DNA of 25,606 nucleotides from a virus: positions 1-25,606 of IMG/VR virus record IMGVR_UViG_3300009285_000830; one strand, given 5' to 3'. Below are positions 1 to 9,491 of this stretch, piece after piece. Below the pieces are notes generated by a model. It did no database searches and was not told where the DNA came from. It saw nothing but the letters and a program-made list of their open reading frames with translations. The translations under genes were made by a program, and so were the position numbers. How positions within the stretch are numbered: the first letter of the stretch is position 1; every line of letters starts with the position of its first letter.

Positions 1-2192
1 AATTCAGCAGGCCTACCCAAAATATTTGAAATCCACCATTTTGTATATTTCTGTGCGTTTGGAGGGAGTAATTTTATAAAAGGAGCTATTTGCTTTAATA
101 CAGGATCCAAAGCTAATTTTTTTTCTGTCATGGATATATAAGCATTTAAAGCTTTCCAAATATCTCTTTGAATTGGCATACCACCAGTGCGACGTTGCAA
201 GAAAGGATCGTAAATTTGTTTAGGAGTTATTTGATCTAGGATAGCAAGCAAAGAACTGTCTATCGGTTTTTTTTCTTTTATCGCTAATTTAACATCTTCC
301 TGAATTAAATTAGTTATGTAATTAGTTTTACGATTTATGATAGGTAAGCCTTGCTTTATTAAAGATTCATCAAGCTTATCAGCATAATCATTTAATAGAG
401 ATTTAATATCATCAATAACTTGTAATTCTTTTTGTTTAGGAATTAATTGTGCATTTTGCGGATCATTAATTGCATCAAAAATTCTTCGAGATTGTAATTT
501 ATTATTTTTTTTGTTGAACCTTTTTTTTGCGCCTACTGTATCTTGCCATTTTCTAACTAATGTTTCTTTATTTGCGATATTATCTCTCATCTTTTCCAAT
601 ACAGTTACAACAGGATTTGCTATTTCTTGTGTTGCCCCAATTCTTTTAAAAACACGTTCTGGGCTTTGTATTTGACTACCTACACCTATTTCATTATACG
701 TTTTTAATGCTTGCTCTTGAGTAATTAATGCTTTAGTTTTGGGGATTGAATATGGTTTGCCTAATTTCCCTGGTTTTATTTGTTGTAATATTTTAATAAA
801 ATCACTTGCTTCTGGTTTAGTAATATCTTGAATAGTATCAATTCCAGTATAAGATTTAGCTAATTTTTTAAGTTGAATTGGCCCCAGTTTTAAATCTGAT
901 TTTAAAATATTTATTAATGCTTGCTGTTCATTCGTTACAGTTTGAGTTGTTGCTGTTTTTGATATATTCTCAAATAACCTAATAGGTTTTAAATTTTTAG
1001 GTAATACATTAATTTTAGGGTTTAATGCTTTAAATATTCTATTTTCTTTTTGTATTAATTTTTTAGGTTTAGGTAAACTTAGTTGAGGTATAGGTTTAGG
1101 TAAACTTAGTTGAGGTATAGGTTTAGGTAAACTTAGTTGAGGTATAGGTAATTCTTGTTGTATTTTAGTCAACCCTTGCTCTTGTTTAATTAATGGTATT
1201 TTAATAAAAGCCGCAGTACTTTTAACATTTGTTAAAAATTGCTGTAATTCATTTGGTGAATATCTAATCAATTCACTCTCTAATGAGCCTTTCATATTAT
1301 TGAATACTTTAGAATCATTTATAATTTGATTAATAAATGATTTTATGTCTTCAATAAGATTACGCTTAACTTTTATAATTGCTTTTTTATCCCCAATCAA
1401 ATAAGCTTTTCGTTCTGCCCCTGTTAAAGTTTTAAGAAAATCAGTAGCTTCTTGTGTTGAACCAGGAGCCCCCACTTGAGATGCTTTTAATTGTTCAATA
1501 GGAATCAATTTCTTTTCAAGTAAGAATTTTTCTAAAACAGAAGGCAATAGTTTTTCAGAAGCATACGATACTAATCTAGGAGAATTCAACACAGCTAATC
1601 CAGCCAGCATACTTGCTGGTTCAGAAATATATGGGTTCTTAGAAATAGATTCTTTACCTGTAAAACCAGTTACAAATCTGGTTTTAGCTCGATTAATTAA
1701 ATCAGTTTTTTGCGGCATTGATATTTGTTCATTCCTAGACAAAATATCTTTTAACAAAATAGGTTGATTTTTTATTAATCCTAAACTAGATAAAATATCT
1801 TTATTATATTTGTCAGGTGTGGAAGAAGTTGTAACAGGCAAATTTAAAGCACCTTTTAATGAAGTTATTGCACCAGTACCTATTTGCGTTGGTAAATTTA
1901 AAATTGATAATAATCCTTTTCCTACTTGAGATGGGGTTGGAACTTCTGGTAAATATTCATCGTAAGGTATAGCAGGTTTATTTTCAGTAAATAAATTTCT
2001 TAATTCACTTAAATTTATAGTGGTATTTGTCTTAGCTTGATTTTGTTGCTGCATATATTGATTAAATGCAGATTTAAAATCTTTTTGAATAGGTTGCGTT
2101 ACAGTATTAAGATTTTTTAAAAAATCCTGAACCTCATGGTTCTTTGCAACATTCTTACCTATTAATGATAATATGTTTAAAATTGTAGACAT
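1..2192 (-). CDS. Large virion-associated protein, possibly ejected or polyvalent (C-terminus cut by window)
   Basis: I translated this frame by hand from the ATG at 2192-2190. It stays open to base 1, giving about 730 residues, and the true C-terminus lies outside the window. The start overlaps the upstream stop as TAATG, so translation is probably coupled. The protein is rich in Lys, Ile, Leu, Asn and Gln, with long helical stretches and no signal peptide. Three perfect 9-residue repeats (PIPQLSLPK) sit near residues 350-376. Close to the window edge come NYITN, then FLQRRTGG and a segment ending LNAYISMTEKK. This order of an NY-x-P/T-x motif followed by a K/R-R-T-G motif and an aromatic helix recalls large phage proteins thought to be packaged in the head and injected. 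The resemblance is from memory only. Position at the end of the structural block supports an internal virion protein. No enzyme motif is recognisable. Confidence 0.7.
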   Translation of the reverse strand, partial: MSTILNILSLIGKNVAKNHEVQDFLKNLNTVTQPIQKDFKSAFNQYMQQQNQAKTNTTINLSELRNLFTENKPAIPYDEYLPEVPTPSQVGKGLLSILNLPTQIGTGAITSLKGALNLPVTTSSTPDKYNKDILSSLGLIKNQPILLKDILSRNEQISMPQKTDLINRAKTRFVTGFTGKESISKNPYISEPASMLAGLAVLNSPRLVSYASEKLLPSVLEKFLLEKKLIPIEQLKASQVGAPGSTQEATDFLKTLTGAERKAYLIGDKKAIIKVKRNLIEDIKSFINQIINDSKVFNNMKGSLESELIRYSPNELQQFLTNVKSTAAFIKIPLIKQEQGLTKIQQELPIPQLSLPKPIPQLSLPKPIPQLSLPKPKKLIQKENRIFKALNPKINVLPKNLKPIRLFENISKTATTQTVTNEQQALINILKSDLKLGPIQLKKLAKSYTGIDTIQDITKPEASDFIKILQQIKPGKLGKPYSIPKTKALITQEQALKTYNEIGVGSQIQSPERVFKRIGATQEIANPVVTVLEKMRDNIANKETLVRKWQDTVGAKKRFNKKNNKLQSRRIFDAINDPQNAQLIPKQKELQVIDDIKSLLNDYADKLDESLIKQGLPIINRKTNYITNLIQEDVKLAIKEKKPIDSSLLAILDQITPKQIYDPFLQRRTGGMPIQRDIWKALNAYISMTEKKLALDPVLKQIAPFIKLLPPNAQKYTKWWISNILGRPAE
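1065..1145. repeat. Three perfect 27-bp tandem repeats inside the large partial gene
   Basis: Copies at 1065-1091, 1092-1118 and 1119-1145 are identical. They encode the 9-residue unit PIPQLSLPK three times on the minus strand. A proline every three to five residues suggests an extended linker between two helical parts of the protein. Identity at DNA level points to recent duplication by slippage. Confidence 0.9.
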
Positions 2193-3364
2193 TAATTTCC
2201 AAATATATAATTATAAACAGAGTCTAAAGTGGGCAATAGTTGAATTCCCCTTTGCCCACCATAATAATCATTCATTTTTTGATTACGTACATCTGTAGTA
2301 TCTGAACCAATTACTCCTGCTAGAATCTCGTCTTTAGATAAACTAGAAATATTTTGTTCTGTAGGGATATTAAGATTAAAAGCATTATAATTTTTACTAG
2401 ATTCACCTACATTCAATAATTCACCTAAATAATCCAATCCTTGCCCTGTATATTCTGGTATTTTAGGTGCTAATTCTTGTCTAGCCTGCTGATATAAATA
2501 TTTTAATTGGCTAATCAAGTTAGGATTACGTGTAGCTGAATTTTTATAAGAGTCCTCAATTTGTTGGAATGCTTGCATATCTGTTATTTTACCAGAAGAA
2601 GCTTGTTCAGCTAATAACTTTAAAAAGCCAGCATCATCTTGTGTAACATCATCTTGTGTAACATTTGCACTTACTGCGCCTCCTCCACTCTTTAAATCAA
2701 ATCCTAACCCTTCAAGATTACGAGATAAATCTCCCGTTTGAGGATTTATTGAATATCCAAGTGAAGAATAATAATCTTGTAAGGCTTGTTGCTGTGCAGA
2801 TTGAGATTGCTGAATTGATGCTAAACGTTGTGCAGCCATGTCAGCCTGCCTTTGCGCTTCAGTCCTTTGTTCATCGTAAATCCCCAATCCAGTACCTAGA
2901 AGATCATTAGCAGTCTGTCCTCGTTGGTTAATGGCATAATCAAGATTTTCTAGCTGCCCCATCAATCCTCCCTCACGGAGTGCAATAATACGGTTTTGTT
3001 CAGCAGGAGATAAATTAGTTAACCCTGATTCTTGAGCATACATCGTATCAGGAGCTGCAAATAATTGAGCACGTAAGTTTTTACGTTCTTCCATAAGTTT
3101 AGTCCCACCAGCCTGCCCCATCGCTGTTTGAATCGCTTCTTTTAATTTCTGCCCAAATGTCGTTGGGCTAGAATATTTACCTACATCACTACTAGCTTGA
3201 TTATAAACCGCAGTCTGATATTGCGTCTCTTGTGGTAATGTTCGTTTAGTTTCTGAGATATTCCCTAAATTTCTTAATTGTAGTTGTCTAGCATATTCAT
3301 CTTGAGTAAGCAATCCCTGTTTATATTGTTGATATAATGATAATTCACGTGTATTTGTAGCCAT
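2192..3364 (-). CDS. Gln-rich coiled-coil virion protein, possible internal/ejection protein
   Basis: This is a 390-residue protein starting at ATG 3364, 11 bases after the upstream stop, with the SD-less leader ACAATTA. It is very rich in Gln, Ala, Leu and Tyr. A coiled-coil-prone region near residues 155-195 is full of Gln and Ala (EAQRQADMAAQRLASIQQSQ), followed by a Gly/Ser-rich linker. A 15-bp tandem duplication (2633-2662) gives a doubled VTQDD. There is no signal peptide, membrane segment or catalytic motif. Similar Gln/Ala-rich proteins occur near the ends of podovirus structural blocks as internal core proteins, and its tight coupling to the neighbours on both sides suggests a shared role. 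The function is inferred from context. Confidence 0.75.
   Translation of the reverse strand: MATNTRELSLYQQYKQGLLTQDEYARQLQLRNLGNISETKRTLPQETQYQTAVYNQASSDVGKYSSPTTFGQKLKEAIQTAMGQAGGTKLMEERKNLRAQLFAAPDTMYAQESGLTNLSPAEQNRIIALREGGLMGQLENLDYAINQRGQTANDLLGTGLGIYDEQRTEAQRQADMAAQRLASIQQSQSAQQQALQDYYSSLGYSINPQTGDLSRNLEGLGFDLKSGGGAVSANVTQDDVTQDDAGFLKLLAEQASSGKITDMQAFQQIEDSYKNSATRNPNLISQLKYLYQQARQELAPKIPEYTGQGLDYLGELLNVGESSKNYNAFNLNIPTEQNISSLSKDEILAGVIGSDTTDVRNQKMNDYYGGQRGIQLLPTLDSVYNYIFGN
2633..2662. repeat. 15-bp tandem duplication
   Basis: The 15-mer ATCATCTTGTGTAAC occurs twice back to back (2633-2647 and 2648-2662). In the minus-strand gene it encodes a doubled VTQDD in a flexible linker, so the change is in frame and tolerated. 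Confidence 0.85.
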
Positions 3365-3375
3365 TAATTGTTTTT

Positions 3376-4959
3376 TTAAGAATATAATTGAGAATAATAA
3401 TCAAGCATTTTTGCTCTTTCTGATTCCTTTTGAGATAAAATGTCAGCATATTTTTGATTTTCAAGCGCTGTTTGCCCCCTACCATAAAGACTAGATAACC
3501 GATCTTGAGTTGTTGAAATATCTTGTTGCCCCCTTGTATAAGTTGTTGGTAAATATCCCTGTAAATTATCATAAGGGCTTGTATAAGATATTCCCGTAGG
3601 TAGGTTGGATAATCCATATTGTTGTTCAAATCCTTGAAGTGATTGTTGTCTAGCTCTTTCAATTTCTTCTTGGCTACGTTTGGCTGATTGTTCAATATTA
3701 GCTTGATTTTCTGATGTTTGTGTTGCAAGTTTTGATTCAGTCTTACCACGAGTCCCGCCACGACTGAGTCCGACATTAGCAAGATAATTTTGAGAATCTG
3801 TAACTGCTTGTTCATAATTACGGGCTTCAAGTGTCGCTGCTTTTGTTTTATTTTCTTCAACTCGTGTTTTTTCAGTTTGTAATTGCAAAATTTGATCTTC
3901 AATACCTTGTTGTCCAACCTTTAATTGATTAACAAAATCCTCTTTTTGTCTTGTTGAAGAAGTTTCAAGCCCAGCTTTTTCATAATTAAAATCTTCTAAA
4001 GCTTGCCGTTCGAGTTCTTTATAATAAGGACCGAATCGTTCTTCCGCTTTGGTTGCAATATTAGCTAATTGTTCATCTGTAAGCTCACTAGGTGGCTGAT
4101 CTACTCCATATTCTTGCTCAATTAATGGGATAACTATCTCCATCATTGCATCAAAAACCGGATCACCAGTTGGTGTATATCCTGATGGTGTTTCATTTGT
4201 AGTATTTGATGAATTATTTTCTGTAATAAGTTGTTTAATCCCATTACCTGTTCCATTTTCGCTAACATTATTTGTTTGTTTAATCCCATCTCCTGTCCCT
4301 CCTTCTTGAATAGGGACTATCTCATAAACACTTCCTATTAATGGGCTACCTTTAGAAACCATTCGTTGCTCACCAGTTTGCTTATTTTTAACTAAAACTT
4401 TTGTTGAATCACTTGCAGTAAATTTTAATTTAGTTTTAATTGCTTCACTTGATGTTTTTACCTTAGCCATTGGCTCTGTGGATATGGTATCTAAACTTTT
4501 TAATCTATCTTGTTCATTTTGTGTTGATTTCCAAGATTGATAAGCTGAATCAATATTTTTAAAAGTATTCAAATCTTCACTTGAAATTTTAGGCTGTCCT
4601 GTTCCATTACTTGTCATTGATGGGAAAAGTTCTTGTTCCGTTTTTATTTCATCTGCTGAAAGTTCAGGTACTTCTATATTTAAACCGAACTCATTTATTA
4701 GACGATTTCTAAGTTCATTATAAGTTTTAACCCGATCACTACTAACAATACTACCAAAATTAGCAAGTGCCGTTCTAGCTTTTAAAAATGATTTATTTAA
4801 TTCTTCTTCATTTAGTTTTGTTTTATCTCCTCTTGAGAGAGCACCCACAATATCACTAATATTGTCTAAAAGTTCTCGGTCAACAACTTGTCTAACATCC
4901 ATAGTTATACCTTTACTTTTTAGGTACTGAGAAGCTGATTGTTGGTAATTTGTTGACAT
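3376..4959 (-). CDS. Coiled-coil virion protein, possible internal/ejection protein
   Basis: The protein has 527 residues. ATG 4959 lies two bases after the stop of the upstream 104-residue gene. The N-terminal half is mixed alpha/beta-like and acidic. A low-complexity linker near residues 220-260 carries the imperfect repeat GTGDGIKQ / GTGNGIKQ. The C-terminal half is strongly helical and rich in Gln, Glu and Arg (for example KRSQEEIERARQQSLQGFEQ), predicting coiled coil. The extreme C-terminus again has Gln/Tyr-rich helices resembling the next gene. I see no signal peptide or membrane span. Placement between the tail-fibre gene and the large partial protein suggests an internal or tail-tip component. 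A precise function cannot be read from the sequence. Confidence 0.75.
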   Translation of the reverse strand: MSTNYQQSASQYLKSKGITMDVRQVVDRELLDNISDIVGALSRGDKTKLNEEELNKSFLKARTALANFGSIVSSDRVKTYNELRNRLINEFGLNIEVPELSADEIKTEQELFPSMTSNGTGQPKISSEDLNTFKNIDSAYQSWKSTQNEQDRLKSLDTISTEPMAKVKTSSEAIKTKLKFTASDSTKVLVKNKQTGEQRMVSKGSPLIGSVYEIVPIQEGGTGDGIKQTNNVSENGTGNGIKQLITENNSSNTTNETPSGYTPTGDPVFDAMMEIVIPLIEQEYGVDQPPSELTDEQLANIATKAEERFGPYYKELERQALEDFNYEKAGLETSSTRQKEDFVNQLKVGQQGIEDQILQLQTEKTRVEENKTKAATLEARNYEQAVTDSQNYLANVGLSRGGTRGKTESKLATQTSENQANIEQSAKRSQEEIERARQQSLQGFEQQYGLSNLPTGISYTSPYDNLQGYLPTTYTRGQQDISTTQDRLSSLYGRGQTALENQKYADILSQKESERAKMLDYYSQLYS

Positions 4960-4961
4960 AA

Positions 4962-5276
4962 TTATTGATTTTTAGATTCAGTATAAAAATTGTCATTATT
5001 TTTTAATTTTTCAATATATTCATCTCCTTCAAAATATTCAATTATTTTTTCTTCACCTACCTCATCTTTATAATAACCGATAGATGGGGAAATATCATCA
5101 AAAACTTCTTTATTTGTATAGTATAAATCAGCACTTATTATAGCCCCAGTTTCTGATTCAATATAGAGATATTGTTTTAATCCATTAATTTGAATGATTT
5201 TTAACCCAAACTGAGCGCCTTCATGGAAATTTAATGAATTTTTTTTTAGTTTTATTCTTAAAGGATATTGGGACAT
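4962..5276 (-). CDS. Hypothetical small protein downstream of the tail fibre
   Basis: A 104-residue protein starting at ATG 5276 after an A/T-only leader, 16 bases downstream of the 915-residue tail gene. It begins with a basic segment (MSQYPLRIKLKKNSLNFHEG), continues as alternating beta-like strands (IQINGLKQYLYIESETGAII) and ends in an acidic, Lys-rich tail. There are no Cys residues, signal peptide or membrane segment. Its position directly after a large fibre gene would suit a small fibre chaperone or accessory tail protein, but nothing in the sequence proves this. Confidence 0.7.
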   Translation of the reverse strand: MSQYPLRIKLKKNSLNFHEGAQFGLKIIQINGLKQYLYIESETGAIISADLYYTNKEVFDDISPSIGYYKDEVGEEKIIEYFEGDEYIEKLKNNDNFYTESKNQ

Positions 5277-5292
5277 TTATTTAAAGTTATTA

Positions 5293-8040
5293 TTAAAATA
5301 ATTGATTTAAGGCTGCAATAATCTTGTCTCCTCCTGCGCCACCTCCTCCTCCGCCACCTCCATTACCAGCGCCGGCTCCAGCCGCGCCTGCTGTGCCTCC
5401 AGTACCTTGCCCATTTGCACCAGCGCTGCCAGCTGCGGGGGCACCACCAATACCACCACCACCACCATACCCGCCAGATTGACGATTATTACCAGCTGCA
5501 CCTCCTGCCCCACCACCAGGGCCTATAACCGTATTCCCATTACCACCTGCTGCGCCATTACCACCATTCATTGTATATGTCCCAGTATTTGCGGTTAATT
5601 TATTATATGCAACAAAAATAGTTCCAGATGCACCACCGCCGCCGCCACCACCTCCTGCACGGTTAGCGGCTTGATATGCTTGCCCACTGGTTCCATTAAC
5701 ACCACTTACATTAATAGTGCCTGTAAAATTGTAATACCCACCACATAAAATAGCTAACCCTCCGCCACCACGTCCACCTGCACCACCGTCTCCATCGTTC
5801 GCATCTGTAGAACCACCACCACCTGCACCACCACCAGAACCGCATCCAATTTTTATAATTCCTGCTGATAACCCAAAAATGTTTTCTACAGTTGCAGAAG
5901 TTGTATTTGTTGCCGTCGACGCCTGTCCACCATTACCTTGAGAAAATTGAGCCAATATTGTATTCCCCCGTGCACCATCTGTACCGTCACCTAATGGGGA
6001 TACTCCACCAGTTCCTCCAGCCCCACCCATACCACTTGCATTAATAGTCCCTGCAACAGTGATATTTCCTTGAGATTTCAAAACAATCAAAGTCCCATTC
6101 GTCCCAGGATTTGAAAAGGCTAATGTTGCACCGCTTGAAACATTAATTGAGGTGTAGTTTTTAACTACGACATCAACACTTCCTAAGTCGATGGTTGTTG
6201 TCCCAGATGTTACATTCAATGCTCCGTCGGAGCCATCACCTACATTTAAAAGAGAACCCATTACTTGTATTGAGTTTGAATCACCCTTTATCCCTGATCC
6301 CGCACTATTTAAAAAATAAAAATTTCCATTATCAGCATCTAATCCTATGGAACCCTGGCCAGAACTATTAAATCCATATAAACCAGCTGAATTTAAAAGC
6401 ATTCCACCAGTATCATATAAAGTAGAACTTGTTTGAATTTCTCCTTGTGTAGCTGAGAAAATACGGAAATCATTAACTCTAAATCCAGTTTGATCTGTAT
6501 ATGAAGAAGTATAATTAACCCTTATGTAAAAAAAAGTGATATCAGCGGCATTTGGAGTGCCCGTTATAGATGCTGTTGCCCAGTCAAATTCGATCAAATT
6601 CCATCCATTTTCAAATGAGCTACCATCTTTTTGCGTAGTTACAGTTTTATTCCAAGAATTACCCCCATCCGTCCCCCAAAACAAACGTACCGAAGTAAAA
6701 TTTGTTACACTGGGAATATAAATCCATAATCTCATTTTACCAGTATCTTCATAAGCAGATAAATCTATCGCTGGAGAAGGATTGAAATCAATCCTTGAAT
6801 AATCATTAATAGATGCTGACACATCAACATCGAATGAAACAGAGCTACCATGATACTTAAATACAGAAGTATCAGTTATTAAATTCACCGTGTCCCCAGT
6901 ACCAACCATCCAAGACCCATAAATTGAACTATCATAAGCTTCGCAAGCATGGATTATTTTACTTCGTGTATTAGCAGCAGTTAATAATCCAGAACTCATT
7001 GTCCATCCTCCAACTGTACCTGTATCAAATAAGCAAGTCTTACCTGATATACTCATTGTTAAGATTTCTGTGCCGGTGATAGTATTTGCAGCAATCTCAT
7101 TAGCCGTGATTGTGTCTGCGGCGATATTATCAGCTGTGATAAAGGTTCCTATACCTCCTGATCCACCGAATGCTTGGAATGTAGCATCCTTTGTAACTTC
7201 TGTATTATTTTGAGCTACTGCAACCAAGATTTTACCTGAACCTACAGCATTTGTAGCCGTGGTTGTTGTTTGTAAAACTGTAGTTGACGTTGCAATAGCT
7301 AAATAAATATAAGTCAATGCAGCCATATTCCCAGTATTCCCGCCTGAAATTGTGTAAACAGTTCCATCAAGTAAGGTTATCGCACCAGCCGTCCATGCAA
7401 CCGTGTCACTATCAGTAGCTGAGAATATTAATGTTGACTGCCAGCCTTGTATCCCTATTTCAGAGCCAGATTGTAATCCTGATAAGGTTACATTTGTTGA
7501 TAAAGTAACATTTTTAAATTTTGCTTCTCCGGTATTTAATATATAAGCGTTGGCGTTCTCATGGTTTGCTGTCCAATTAGTTTGAGTACATCCCCACCAA
7601 GTATCCCCATCAGATTCTGCATGAAAAGAATTAGCAGTAGTGTTGATATCGGGGATGTGAATATTACTAGCGGTTAAAGTACCCGAAATAGCAGCATTCG
7701 TGATAGTTAAAAAATCCGCAGTAGTATAATTCCAATCCATGTGACTCGACGAATCACCCAAAACAAATTGTTCATCTTTGCCATTAAAGCCAAGAATCCC
7801 TCCTGCTATTGTGTCAGTAAAATCAGTTTTACCGAACTTTATTGCTTGATTAAAAACCAGAGTATCAATTGTTGTTTGTGATAATGATATGCTCCCAGTT
7901 GGGATACCACTTGCCGCAGCCCCAGCATAAAACCCACTTACAGATGATAACTCGGAATCAAGGCTTGAGTAAGCAGAGCTTTCAGATAAATCTCTTTTCT
8001 CAATATTGTAATCAAACCCTAATTCTAAATAATCACTCAT
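5293..8040 (-). CDS. Large tail fibre/receptor-binding protein with glycine-rich C-terminal domain
   Basis: A 915-residue protein whose ATG overlaps the upstream stop as ATGA (8040-8037), so the two are translationally coupled. The N-terminal 300 residues are Ser/Thr-rich beta material with phrases typical of phage tail proteins (ITADNIAADTITANEIAANT). A middle region, roughly residues 350-530, looks like a carbohydrate-binding jelly-roll domain (RIDFNPSPAIDLSAYEDTGK, later RVNDFRIFS). From about residue 670 to 905 the protein is dominated by runs of Gly with scattered Ala, Asn and short beta strands such as GTINVSGVNG. Polyglycine-rich adhesins with stacked glycine helices are known at phage fibre tips (phage S16 gp38). 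A host-recognition role is therefore likely, but the receptor cannot be guessed. Confidence 0.82.
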   Translation of the reverse strand: MSDYLELGFDYNIEKRDLSESSAYSSLDSELSSVSGFYAGAAASGIPTGSISLSQTTIDTLVFNQAIKFGKTDFTDTIAGGILGFNGKDEQFVLGDSSSHMDWNYTTADFLTITNAAISGTLTASNIHIPDINTTANSFHAESDGDTWWGCTQTNWTANHENANAYILNTGEAKFKNVTLSTNVTLSGLQSGSEIGIQGWQSTLIFSATDSDTVAWTAGAITLLDGTVYTISGGNTGNMAALTYIYLAIATSTTVLQTTTTATNAVGSGKILVAVAQNNTEVTKDATFQAFGGSGGIGTFITADNIAADTITANEIAANTITGTEILTMSISGKTCLFDTGTVGGWTMSSGLLTAANTRSKIIHACEAYDSSIYGSWMVGTGDTVNLITDTSVFKYHGSSVSFDVDVSASINDYSRIDFNPSPAIDLSAYEDTGKMRLWIYIPSVTNFTSVRLFWGTDGGNSWNKTVTTQKDGSSFENGWNLIEFDWATASITGTPNAADITFFYIRVNYTSSYTDQTGFRVNDFRIFSATQGEIQTSSTLYDTGGMLLNSAGLYGFNSSGQGSIGLDADNGNFYFLNSAGSGIKGDSNSIQVMGSLLNVGDGSDGALNVTSGTTTIDLGSVDVVVKNYTSINVSSGATLAFSNPGTNGTLIVLKSQGNITVAGTINASGMGGAGGTGGVSPLGDGTDGARGNTILAQFSQGNGGQASTATNTTSATVENIFGLSAGIIKIGCGSGGGAGGGGSTDANDGDGGAGGRGGGGLAILCGGYYNFTGTINVSGVNGTSGQAYQAANRAGGGGGGGGASGTIFVAYNKLTANTGTYTMNGGNGAAGGNGNTVIGPGGGAGGAAGNNRQSGGYGGGGGIGGAPAAGSAGANGQGTGGTAGAAGAGAGNGGGGGGGGAGGDKIIAALNQLF

Positions 8041-9491
8041 TTTTTACTTTCTTGTTTAAGTTCTACAACAAAACCCAAGAATGAGCATGGTGGATTCGTT
8101 GAACTTTCTGAAATTTCTACCTGGAAATCATATCCAGGAGTCGCATTCATATCAAAAGAACTAACTTCCTTATAAACTTTCCTCCCTTTTTCAATCCTAT
8201 TTTGATTATCTAACTTAACATTAACTAGCATCCCCTGTGGTTCATCACATAAAACATGAATTTTACTAATACCTTTTTGCTGTTCAGGTAATTGTAAATC
8301 ATATCTACGAGTTTTTAAATAACCATTGATTGCAAAAGTATCATCTGAATAAACTGCATCTCTTGTGCGTGCACGTTGCATAATTTCTCCATCTGCACAT
8401 CCTGCATAAATCCTACGCAAATTTGAACTACGCATAGAAGTATAACAGGTAAAATTATCATAAAATGAATTAATCCAGAATTCTCCTGTTGAAAATTTGT
8501 AAACCACTTCACAATTTGTAAACGTTTCCCCATCGATTGTTAAATCCCCAACATAAAGATAATAATGATCTGAATCATGTGCCGAAAATGATCCAGATGC
8601 TTGAGCATAAGTTAACCCATCAAATATATCCTGTATACGTCCAGAAATAGGCTTTGAAATACCGCCAGCATAAACACGCAAACTATAACCCTCATCCGTC
8701 TGACCAAGAAAATAAGTTATTGCACCGACTGTCTGAATTGATCGATGAGATGCACATCCAACAGCGTCAATTTGCCACAATGCGGAATTATTCCATGCGT
8801 GCATGGATGTTTCTTTAAACAAAATCAAATTATTACCGTTTACAGTCCCACCCATTAATTCTTCTCCATCATCTTCATCAACAGCCTCATAATCTCCAGT
8901 ACCTTCGGTGACATTCCAAGTGATAGCCAATGGCGCCCCGGTTGGTAAAGAAGAATAATAGAATCTTGAGGGGAAATTAGTTGCCGCAGTATTGCAATTT
9001 AATAAATAAAGCCTGTCTTTATAGACTATGCAATATTTGGCTTTAGGTGCGTTTGTGACATTAGTTGTAGTCGAATAGGTAGTACCAGTCAAAGACCCAG
9101 TTGTCATCGTTCTACCGCCAACTATAAAAGCATAATCAATGAACGTAGCAAATTCTGACTTAACGCTGGCTGGTAATGTTGTTGCACCAGTAATATCTGT
9201 CCAAGTCCCCGCATTATTATATTTTAATACTGACTGAGTTGCAGCAGAATTATTTATTGTTGCTAAATGATAATCCGTACCAGCTTTTACGTAATATCCA
9301 TGCTGGCCAAGAACAGATTTATTAGCTTGTAGTGTGTCTCCAACTTGAGAATACCCTAAACGTTTTGTTCTAGCACCAATTTTATCACCATGGAAGTTTA
9401 CAATTATATCACATTCATTGTCACGTTTAAGCAGACGAGATGTTCTTCGTTGCATACCACCACTAAACTCGATAAAGGGTATTCTAGTCAT
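8037..9491 (-). CDS. Beta-propeller-like head-closure/tail hub protein
   Basis: A 484-residue protein starting with MTRIPFIEFSGGMQRR. The start overlaps the end of the adaptor gene (stop TAG at 9484-9486), and the stop overlaps the next start, so three virion genes are coupled. The sequence is a series of beta-hairpin blades with recurring aromatic phrases (KYCIVYKDRLYLLN, NNLILFKETSMHAW, TYFLGQTDEGYSLRVY, VVYKFSTGEFWIN). An opening SGGM motif followed by a beta propeller is common in podovirus proteins that plug or extend the connector; P22 gp10 is the model for such a hub. Direct placement after the adaptor supports this. The assignment rests on pattern and context rather than a specific signature; a nozzle protein is an alternative. 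Confidence 0.6.
   Translation of the reverse strand: MTRIPFIEFSGGMQRRTSRLLKRDNECDIIVNFHGDKIGARTKRLGYSQVGDTLQANKSVLGQHGYYVKAGTDYHLATINNSAATQSVLKYNNAGTWTDITGATTLPASVKSEFATFIDYAFIVGGRTMTTGSLTGTTYSTTTNVTNAPKAKYCIVYKDRLYLLNCNTAATNFPSRFYYSSLPTGAPLAITWNVTEGTGDYEAVDEDDGEELMGGTVNGNNLILFKETSMHAWNNSALWQIDAVGCASHRSIQTVGAITYFLGQTDEGYSLRVYAGGISKPISGRIQDIFDGLTYAQASGSFSAHDSDHYYLYVGDLTIDGETFTNCEVVYKFSTGEFWINSFYDNFTCYTSMRSSNLRRIYAGCADGEIMQRARTRDAVYSDDTFAINGYLKTRRYDLQLPEQQKGISKIHVLCDEPQGMLVNVKLDNQNRIEKGRKVYKEVSSFDMNATPGYDFQVEISESSTNPPCSFLGFVVELKQESKK

Noticed and set aside
3345-3917. A 190-codon minus-strand ORF overlapping the 527-residue gene in another frame
   Set aside because: Its translation is Lys/Leu/Ile/Asn/Gln monotony expected from shifting the frame of a Gln/Glu-rich coiled coil; no domain is visible and the overlapping gene is clearly better. 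It does show that long chance overlaps occur here.
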